Below, piece by piece: positions 55,939-64,000 of a stretch of DNA of 64,000 nucleotides. The translations under genes and the position numbers were made by a program. Location: assembly GCF_001632365.1 (NCBI RefSeq), contig NW_024468532.1, positions 317,623 to 381,622 on the forward strand, in the 5' to 3' direction. Each line of letters starts with the position of its first letter. The first letter of the stretch is position 1. The notes below the pieces were generated by a model that did not search any database, was not told where the DNA came from, and saw only the letters and a list, made by a program, of their open reading frames with translations. This DNA is from Laetiporus sulphureus 93-53 (lineage: Eukaryota; Basidiomycota; Agaricomycetes; Polyporales; Laetiporaceae).

Positions 55939-57381
55939 ATGGCCATCGAGAAGGGTGCACCTGGTCAGAAGGGCGTGAACTGGTCCAACATCGCTGTCGG
56001 TGCGTATACGCGCCTGTGGCTGCTGCGTCACATTCCCTACTCACTTCCTGCCATGTCCACCAGGCGGAATCATGAACATGGTATTTGAATCCTCGTGTTT
56101 TCGGAATTGCATTTTACGTTGACGCGTTGCGGGACGGTATGATGACACGTAGTTCGTGAGTATCTCCGCACTCCGTCCTGTCCTCGGATCATTGAAATAA
56201 TCGTTCACAGGAGGCAAGTTACTCTTCGATGCGGTATGCGCACACATGACTTCATTGCGCAATAGGCCACGACTCTCGGGCAGCCACTCGAAGTCATCAA
56301 GACGCAGATGGCGGCCAACCGATCGCAGACCATGCTCCAGGCTTTGCAAACAATATGGAGCCGAGGAGGTGTACTGGGCTTCTATCAGGGTCTCATTCCA
56401 TGGGTACGTAAATTGTCCGACCATCGCTCATCTCCGTCGCTTAACGTTGATGGTGGCGTCAGGCGTGGATAGAGGCATCCACAAAGGGTGCTGTCCTGCT
56501 GTTTACCGCGTCGGAGGTGGAGACGGCCGTGGTGGGCATGGGCATCAGCCCTGGAGCCGCTGGATTGCTGGGTGGCATGACAGGTGGTGTTGCACAGGCG
56601 TACGCGACGATGGGTGAGCATGGCATCCGCGTTCTAGTCGTCACCTCGGCATTGAATGAATGAATTTGCGATAGGTGTCTCGACATGCATGAAGACCGCA
56701 GAGATCACGCGGCATAAGCAGGCCGCGGCGGGTGTCAAACCTCCTTCGACGTGGGCCGTGTTCGCGGATATCTACCGCCGGGAAGGTATCCGAGGCGTTA
56801 ACAAGGGTGTCAATGCTGTCGCGGTGCGGCAGATGACCAACTGGGGCTCAAGGTGAATAGCCCTTGACTCATATCACTGACGGTACTGACAAAGTGCCTC
56901 AGAATGGGCTTCGCTCGTCTTGCCGAAGACATGATCCGGAAGTTTAAGGGCAAGGGCGAGAATGACAAACTGACTGCGTTCGAGAAGATCATGTCGTCGA
57001 CAGCGGGTGGTGCGTTGGGAACATGGAATCAGCCCATCGAGGTCGTCCGAGTAGAGGTCAGCTCCCAAGAAACGCGCATATAATTGCCTTTGACGCGAAT
57101 CCTCCCCTACTCAGATGCAATCAATGGCGAAATCGAAAAACCCCAACCGCCCACAGAAGGTCACGATCGCGAACACGCTGTCATATATCTATAAGGAGAA
57201 TGGCTTCAAGGGTCTCTATCGCGGAGTCACGCCTCGTATCGGTCTCGGTATCTGGCAAACGGTATGCATGGTGTCCTTTGCTGACTATGTGAAGGTTTGG
57301 TGCGTGATTCTTCCTCGTCTTCTAGCATGCTGGTATTGGAGCTGATGGTGTAACGCTGCATCCAGGGTGAAAGGCAGGTAG
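55939..57381 (+). CDS. YHM2: Mitochondrial citrate/oxoglutarate carrier, YHM2 type
   Basis: Inner-membrane carrier that swaps citrate and 2-oxoglutarate in yeast; also linked to mtDNA maintenance. From ATG 55939: [129 protein letters not shown], ending VWVKGR. Carrier signatures QPLEVIK and QPIEVVR and the Yhm2-specific [11 protein letters not shown] and MTNWGS are present. Phe and Glu before ATTLG come from two 3-base exons (56153-56155, 56211-56213), the second followed by a gcaagt donor. About 310 residues. Confidence 0.92.
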
Positions 57382-57758
57382 AAGTATGAAGATCACACGC
57401 CACAAAACCTCTGTTGTCCGCAGGTAGTTTAGCTACGATGGGTTTATTTTGGGGCGCTTTATCTTGTCGGAGACTGATGTCGTTTAATCTATTGCTATCG
57501 TCCATATGTGCCCTTGTACATTGTTGAACTTTGGTCGAGTTCCGAGATGAGGATGTGGCTTTTGAGTTGGTGGATCGGGAGTTATCAGATAAGATGCAAG
57601 CCCGGAGATGTTGCCGCATTTACTACCTACTCGAGTCCCCGTGATTCCTCTGTATCGCTCACCATGGGATACATACTCTGCCAACATAGCAGCTCCTGTT
57701 TCTCGTTCCCACCTCTACCCTTAACTCAGTCCCAGGCTCAACACAGAGCATCCCCAGC
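57382..57758. other. Intergenic, 377 bases
   Basis: 3' region of YHM2 and promoter of the Mpv17-family gene. Nothing distinctive beyond a pyrimidine-rich run near 57700. Confidence 0.4.
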
Positions 57759-58658
57759 ATGAGCACCGTCGCCGCGCCAAAGAAGATCAACCCCCTCCTT
57801 GCGGCGTACCTCGCCTCGCTTGCCGCACACCCATTGAGGACGAAGGCGATCACGACCAGTTGAGCAATGTCATCCTGTCATCAATATCGACAAGATGGTC
57901 TCATATTTTGACAATAATGCCCAGGCGTCCTGCAGTTCGGCCAAGAGGTACTCGCGACACATTTCGCGGGCGTGCCTGCGCAGCAGGTCCCGAAAGACGC
58001 GCCGCTGTACGCACGTCTGCTCGCACTCACCAAGATCAATGCCAAGGCACCCAAGATGGCACTGTATGGCTTCTTTGTGTCTGCGCCGCTCAGCCACACG
58101 ATGGTGGGCCAAATGCAGCGGCTTTTCGCGGGTAAAACCAGCCTCTCTGCGAAGATCGGACAAGTGCTCGTAAGCAACCTCGTTGTGGCGCCCATCCAGG
58201 TGTTAGGTCAGTACACGTAACAAGCCGTTAAGCTCTCGGAGAGTATTAATTGCATATTGCCGACCGCTTGCAGTGTATTTGTCCTGCACGTCTGTCATTA
58301 ATGGTGCCAGAAGCGTGGACGAGGTAGTGAAGACGATCAGAGCGGGCTTCATGAGCGCACTCCGGGTATGTGCATCTCCATGGCTAGCCAGAGACGTACT
58401 TCTCATCTAGTCGCTGTCAGGTCACATGGATGACACTGCCGCTCACGATCGTCTTTGCCCAACGGTATTTGTCGCCAGAGCTCTGGGTTCCGTTCATCAA
58501 TCTCGTACAGTTCATCACTGGTGTGAGTCGGCCAATTCGTGCAAATTCGATTCGTTTCAATTGTTGTGCTGTAGACCTACTTCAATATGAAGTTGAAGAA
58601 GATACGGATGGCTATGGAGGCGAAGGCCAAGAGGGACCAGGAGGAGAAGCGAGAGTAG
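57759..58658 (+). CDS. Mpv17/PMP22 family membrane protein
   Basis: Integral protein of mitochondrial or peroxisomal membranes; relatives form channels or support stress and mtDNA stability. ATG 57759; exons read LLAAYLASLAAHPLRTKAIT, VLQFGQEVLATHFAG, KMALYGFFVSAPLSHTMVGQ, AKIGQVLVSNLVVAPIQVL, VDEVVKTIRAGFMSALR, VTWMTLPLTIVFAQRYLSPE, LWVPFINLVQFITG and a charged tail KLKKIRMAMEAKAKRDQEEK to TAG 58656-58658. The family order YL..L..HP..TK, YG...SAPLSH and LWVPF is visible; the usual WP in the signature is not. About 235 residues with a Lys/Glu-rich C terminus. Confidence 0.85.
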
Positions 58659-59292
58659 GTGATTCCCGTATTATGTACGACTTCCTCGACGCATCGTGTA
58701 TTTTATCTCGGTTATCTTCTATGATGGTTCTGATGCAACAGAATTGGTTCCCACCCCGCAAGACCAGAGCTAAGCACCATGTTATCATCAGACAATGTGA
58801 ACTGAAACAGCCTTGGGATAATAAGTCCTTAAAGTCTAACTGCATCCGCATTAATTGCACCCGCTGTCACTCCGTGTGTTCGTTGCAACCAACCCAGGTC
58901 ATTGGTTGAGGACAAGCGGGCTTCCCGGCTCCTGCACACGCTTTAGCGAAGAAGTACCACCATCTCCTCGGATCCCGAGGAAATTACGCAAACCATTCAC
59001 TACGTTTCAATTGCTCAAAGCCATGGTATGTCGTGCTGGTCTTGGCGGCATTGAATGTCATTATGACTCCATCCAAAACATACGTTAGCACGGTTACAGA
59101 CGGCCCGCAGAAATGTTTGTCATCTAGAAGATGGTACCAGGCGCGGTCAAGAGTTGAGACACCAAACATGCATGCCATGTATGCGCAAGCGTACGCTTGC
59201 CAAAATTATATCCAATGCTCTGGCGAGGTCAGGTACAGGAAAAACCCACCCGACATCCCCGTGAGATAACGTCCCTCCCATCTATCCTCGAC
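58659..59292. other. Intergenic, 634 bases
   Basis: Between two plus-strand genes. Overlapping frames without family match; A/T-rich in the middle. No element recognised. Confidence 0.4.
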
Positions 59293-61081
59293 ATGGCGCC
59301 ATGGGTACTGCGCGACTCGACAGAACACGACGGCCTCACGTACACCCGCCCTCTCGGTCTCAGCGAGATGGGATACCACTGGGACAGCTGCTTCAACGGC
59401 ACCACCGACCTGGTGTGGCACTACGTGACGGAGTCACATCGTCCCGAGCATTTCGACCAGGCGAACGTCGTGCGCACGTGGATCGCTATGAAACAGTACC
59501 ATCCGCTCCTCGGCTCGCGCCTCGAAGGGTGGGCACAGAGCCCTTCTAATGCCGTGCGTATGGTCGTCTCTGAGAGGCGGTTAGCGGAGCTCGTCCCAGG
59601 CGAGCTACAGTTTCAAGAGGCCGCGACGCCTGACGCAGTGCAGTGCCTCATCGACGACATCATCTACGGCGAGCAGCGGTCATTCCCAGACCTTCCCGTT
59701 CGCGTATTCATTCTGGATCGCACGGACCAGCCGGGTCTTCACCACATCATCTTCAATACAGCGCATCTAATAGCCGACGGCGTGTCGCACACCGTGCTAT
59801 GTCGTACGTTCTTCGACATCCTCACGTCCCCGCCTTCGCAGGAGGTACCTGATCTGGAGAAACGGCTCGCAATGGTGGTGGCTTGCGAGGATTTAAACCC
59901 TGCGTCAAAACTCAGTGTTCCCCGCCAAAGATGGAGGCGCGCCATCGCCTCTGTCATATTTGCCTTGCGCCGGAAAAGGATGCAGGTATTTCTTGTCCGA
60001 TTCCCCGCGGCTCCCTATGACTGACCAAGCTCGGCCAGGGAGGTCAGCCGCTCCCGGGCAAGTATAATACTGGCACTTACCACACACCTTCCCGTAAAGA
60101 AGATCTCAGGCTTCGCCTGACAGAGTCTTCCACTGCCAACATACTCGACAATTGCCGCAGGCATGGCATCACTCTTGCGGCGGCCCTCCCAGTTCTGGCA
60201 CAATTGGCCGCGGCGAGAACACTACACATACAACATGTTCTCGGCAAAATATCTGACGCTGACTGGGAGCAGCGCAGGCGAGAGCCGATGCACTTTTTTC
60301 TGCCGGTGAATTTGCGGCCATACCTAGACGGCGACTGGCGAGAGCGAGGAGGCTTCGCGCAAGTTTTCCTTTCCGTCAACCTGTTCTACTGTTCACTCCC
60401 TTTCCTGCCTTCCCAAGCATCTGCCGGTGGTGGGTCGAGAATTTCTGCTACATCACCCTCTTTCTCGACTTTGCTAAGTCGGGAACATTTCCTCCTGCGT
60501 TGCGATATTGTCAAGAAACAGATGGCCAGCTACATTGCACACCCACTCTTTCTCGAGATAGTGGAAGCTGCTACGAAGAGTTCAGTAGCTAGACGAAAAA
60601 TGATCTACGAGCACTGGCAAGCAGCAATACAAGGCCGCAAATTAACAGGAGAAGATGTACCCGTTAGCGTCTTCGCAGACGATTTGACCTACAGTCTCGG
60701 GTTATCCAGCGGCGGAAATGTAAGTGGCGCACAACTCGAATAGTCAAGTTATGGCGCCTGAAATTCTTCCAGTACGATTCGGTCCAACCTAGTAACTATC
60801 CTCTCGCTCCCGACCATCCCTTGTCATCACAAACTATTCAAACATCAAAATCATCCACTCCTGACAGTCAGCAGATAAGACAATACGAAACTCTGCATAT
60901 CACATCGTGGGAGACTCATCTGCATGTACGGCCAGCGTATTTCTACCTTGGTGCAGTCACCACAAAGAAGCAACTCACGCTGCTCCTCAGTTGGGATGCG
61001 AATGTCTATGAACATGCCTTCGCGGAACGATGGCTTAAAGGAGTCGAAGAAGCACTACTATGGTACTTGGAAAGGTCATGA
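59293..61081 (+). CDS. HxxxD acyltransferase (condensation/alcohol-acetyltransferase-like)
   Basis: Predicted CoA-dependent acyl transferase; acceptor unknown. Three exons from ATG 59293, about 515 residues. Seen: WHYVTESHRPEHFDQANVVR, then catalytic motif HLIAD (His158..Asp162, near 59764) preceded by HHIIFNTA; after intron 1 PLPGKYNTGTYHTPSRKEDL, ITLAAALPVLAQLAAARTLH and PMHFFLPVNLRPYL; a third exon DSVQPSNYPLAPDHP to WYLERS. The two-lobed chloramphenicol-acetyltransferase-like fold is suggested by HxxxD at one third and the VNLRPYL strand in the second half, as in fungal trichothecene-type and alcohol acetyltransferases. ATG 59293 is chosen because the upstream open frame has no family match. 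No biosynthetic cluster is visible around it. Confidence 0.75.
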
Positions 61082-61191
61082 AGGAACCTATCCCGCATGA
61101 GCAAGCTGCGATGTCCCTGTTGAAGTAACGCAGGTAGTAAAGGCTTGCTATTCGCTATAGAAAATGGCTGAATATGTACACGTCTCATCGA

Positions 61192-64000
61192 TCATGACGC
61201 CGCATCGTCTATGACGGTTACATAGTGCGGGTCGTCTGCCCGGGGGGCTTGCACGTATCGAAGTTGCCTAGACTTCCATGGCACGGCCGCGGACTCAGAC
61301 TCAACGAAACTTTGCTCGCCGATCTCAGTTTCTACAACCCAACCGTCCAGGATGACGTTTCCAGGACGCGTCACCCAGACGGTCCCACGGAACGTGACGG
61401 ATCCCAGAGGTTCTAACACCTTGCGATGTATTAGACGACCAGCGAAATGCGCAGAGGCGAGCTGACTGAAAAGACATCAAGAAATTGAGACGCATTCAAT
61501 TGCAAACCAATGTGTCGCTCACGTTGTATGAGACCCTCTCCCGTCCTCGGCGTTGAGCTTGAGTACCACCCGTGAAGGGTTGGTGGGTGAACAGTTTCGG
61601 AGCATGAACGAAATATGCACACAGCAAGGCCTAGGATCCGCTCGTCAATCAACCAATGAGCATCGTCTATGGAGTCAGCTCACCCGCGGGAGAAGTCGTG
61701 TCGTACTGTACTGCTTGCGTCTATTGTCACCGTGATCGGGTCCATCTCGACATTCCATTCACTCTCCCGAATAGCTCCCAAAATCTCTAACCGCTCCCGC
61801 TGCGTCTCTGCATACATTGAGCGTTTAACTTTCATCCGTTCTGCTTCATTAACAATGTCCTTTAGGAATGCATGGCCTGCCCCCAGTGTAAGTCCCGGGA
61901 TAAGCACATGTCCACGACGGCCTTCTGCTGGGAGCTCCCAGCACAACAGAATGTCGAGAGAGTGAGGATTATACAAAGGGAAGATGGCTGGGTGGCTGTC
62001 CGGTGGGATGTAGGGATGAGATGAAACAGCAGATCGAGTGCTATATGTCCGTCTGTTGCAATGGATGAAAGTTCTCATGTCTGCCGTTAGAAGTGGGTTG
62101 GAATTGGAGTCCTAACAGATGACCAACGAATCAGTCAATGTCACTAGGATGATAGTTCAGGACTGCTGCTGACATCAAACACATGCCTGCAAATGAGATC
62201 TATTGGTGGCGGCCTCGTCAGATCTGGTTGGTCACCGTGCAGTACGCCTCGGAGCTTGTTGGTGACAAACCGGACGGTGTCCACAGGATCCGACCTTTGC
62301 TGCCATGGTACAGCACCCAGACTAAATCGGACAACTTGATATGGCGGCATAATGCTCCTAGGACACAAGATTTGAGCGAGAACAAGCAGATCGGGAGCAA
62401 ATGCAACACACGCTTGATATGAACCCAGCGGGGCACACGTCCACATGGGGCTCATGGCGATAAGCTGTTTCAAAGTGACCACACTTCCTTCAGCTGCGTT
62501 TTCTACCTCAACGTTCACTGTAAACAAATGTCCCGTCGACTGGCTTGCCTCCGCCGAAACCGCTATTTGTATCAAGGGGGCGACTTCATAGTGCCTAATG
62601 ACGCGAGTGCAACGAAATGATGATGCATTCGCCTGGTCACATAAGCATGAGCTAATTAATAATGGGTCAAACAAAGACAGAACACTCACTTCGCGAAACA
62701 CGAAAAGGATGCATAGGTCCCGATCACAAATATCAGAGGCATGCAGGATGACTGGAAACTGCAGGGATTCTTCGGGTTTCAGCTCCGATGAGCCATGGGT
62801 GCGACTCAATGATATGAGATGCGGTATCCGAGGAGATAGCGAATTCGAAGAATGTATCAGCTCTGCGACCGATGAGCCTTCACTTGACGGTTCTGTTCCT
62901 TAGTCAGTTAAAGGATTGACCTCGCGTGGGAGGACCGGTCACCTGGGCTATTCGGCTTGTCGACATCAAGCCAAAGCTCATCTTCTCTTCCGGCTACCAT
63001 CCACAGCTCGCCGATAGGATTTGTGCCGGAATTAGTGATCCACAGATTGAGGCGTTTGTACTCTCCTTGAGCCAAGACAAGATGCTCGTCGTCCACAAAG
63101 CTGGTATGCAGCCGCTGGAGGGCTTCTTCGACGTCAATCTTGATAACAGCATCAGGCGCATACACTTTATTTTGTCTTTGTTGCGATGTATCGTGCAGTC
63201 TAAAACCGCGCATTGCTAAAGATTCTGTTACTGGTAGCAAGGATAAAAAGTCGTATGTGACATGATCGATCACGAGTGATGCACATTGTTTGCACTTGAC
63301 CGCAATGGGGATCTACAATCTCGTGTCAATGGAATCGAATGAAGTGATACTTGGCCAACGGACCGTACGTGTTTCCTTCCCTCCTAGCGTGATGCCGTCA
63401 ATGACCTCGACTTCAACAAGTTCCTTCGCACTCTCGGGGTTATCTGAAGAGGCCTCCCGAACAGTGATCGAAAGTCCGGATATATTGATATCGACATCGA
63501 GAGGGTTTGTCATCACAAGGTCAACCCAGAAGTCCTCTGTAGTGATTGTCAATTCAATGCTCACACTGCTGTATGGTGAGTGTTCTGACCATTCACAGCG
63601 GCTTTGCGGCTGCGCTCAAGTCGCTCTTTCCCTCGAGGTCTCCAGAATGCACTCCAGTCTTCCTCTAGCCGGTCCCACTCTGCTGGGTCCCCTTCAACAG
63701 TATCGCCTGTGAATCTGACCCTAGTGCGTTTGGCTTGGCAGAGTGTTACTGGCAACTGAAGACCAGCAGCTTCCCATTTCTCTCGCTCAGTCGTCTTGAA
63801 ATGCTGTAAAGTGTAATGTCAACGCAGTCGATAAGGTGTCATCTGCAAGGATTCGAACTCACCTTCAATGCTACTCTGAAATCCTCTAGGTACACTTTGT
63901 CCGTTGAAATGCGGCCATCTGGAGTGCTTCTTCCGCTAGACGCTCTAGATGAAGTCGGGTCGGCTTGCAGTGAGTGATCACAAGAGCTGCCTCTCAGTAG
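61192..64000 (-). CDS. TRS85: TRAPP-III subunit Trs85/TRAPPC8-like, C-terminal part (5' end outside window)
   Basis: Subunit of the TRAPP tethering complex that activates Ypt1/Rab1 in autophagy and Golgi traffic. Runs off the window end. Exons read LPVTLCQAKRTRVRFTGDTV, DPAEWDRLEEDWSAFWRPRG, IELTITTEDFWVDLVMTNPL, RLNLWITNSGTNPIGELWMV, FPLYNPHSLDILLCWELPAE, KVKRSMYAETQRERLEILGA, RESEWNVEMDPI and FRGTVWVTRPGNVILDGW, to stop 61192. The succession of beta-rich blocks with W-TRPG and LWITNSG is that of the C-terminal Ig-like region of large TRAPP subunits. I favour Trs85/TRAPPC8 over Trs120/Trs130 from the KVKRSMYAETQRER block, with moderate confidence. Six or more introns. Confidence 0.7.

Noticed and set aside
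63840..63865. tRNA-like B-box (ggattcgaactcac)
   Set aside because: It is the donor side of an intron in the Trs85-like gene on the minus strand, and no A-box or cloverleaf arms surround it.
1..64000. CRISPR arrays, integrated virus, complete transposons
   Set aside because: No regularly spaced repeats, no replication or capsid-like genes, and no transposase or reverse-transcriptase motifs were seen on either strand.

Overview
The window is nuclear DNA of a filamentous basidiomycete, most likely an Agaricomycete. Genes are close together on both strands and most are cut by many introns of about 50-65 bases with GTRNGT..YAG ends. The products are typical fungal housekeeping proteins beside a secreted beta-mannanase, a P450, a Zn2Cys6 regulator and F-box/LRR proteins. 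The mannanase and P450 would suit a plant-litter or wood decayer, which is inference. I see no tRNA, rRNA, CRISPR array or intact transposon.

Layout. 0-8 kb: 3' end of a GH5 mannanase; one member of a paralogous small-protein pair; an ERI1-like 3'-5' exonuclease; an NPC2/PG-PI transfer protein; a four-helix membrane protein; an F-box/LRR-like protein; the second member of the pair. 8-11 kb is gene-poor and holds coding relics. 11-21 kb: mitoribosomal bL17, an SMP-30/regucalcin protein, mitochondrial acyl carrier protein, ribosomal protein uL13, a triple-KH protein and a NUFIP1/Rsa1-like protein. 21-32 kb: a large M16 metallopeptidase, divergent prephenate dehydratase, a P450, and divergent CPSF30/Yth1. 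32-49 kb: a Zn2Cys6 regulator, a YjbQ/UPF0047 protein, a membrane-hairpin protein divergent from a DH/PH Rho-GEF, an NGL2-type nuclease, Rac1, and a sedoheptulose-bisphosphatase-like histidine phosphatase. 49-64 kb: a long coiled-coil protein, a duplicated F-box 3' fragment, a small unknown gene, the intact F-box gene, a YHM2-type carrier, an Mpv17/PMP22 protein, an HxxxD acyltransferase, and the 3' part of a Trs85/TRAPPC8-like gene that runs off the end.

The genes do not form one pathway. Two themes link neighbours: a Rho-GEF lies about 3 kb from Rac1, and mitochondrial functions recur (bL17m, ACP, YHM2, Mpv17).

The most unusual feature is splicing. Reading the genes against well-known families requires exons of 3, 3, 3, 6, 7 and 12 bases in four unrelated genes, and at least five GC-AG introns, several inside catalytic motifs (Rac P-loop GK/T, phosphatase RHGE). 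A standard gene finder would miss or mis-frame these. Other points of interest are intron presence/absence between the inverted paralogue pair and a partial F-box duplication whose edge supplies the stop codon of a neighbouring small gene.
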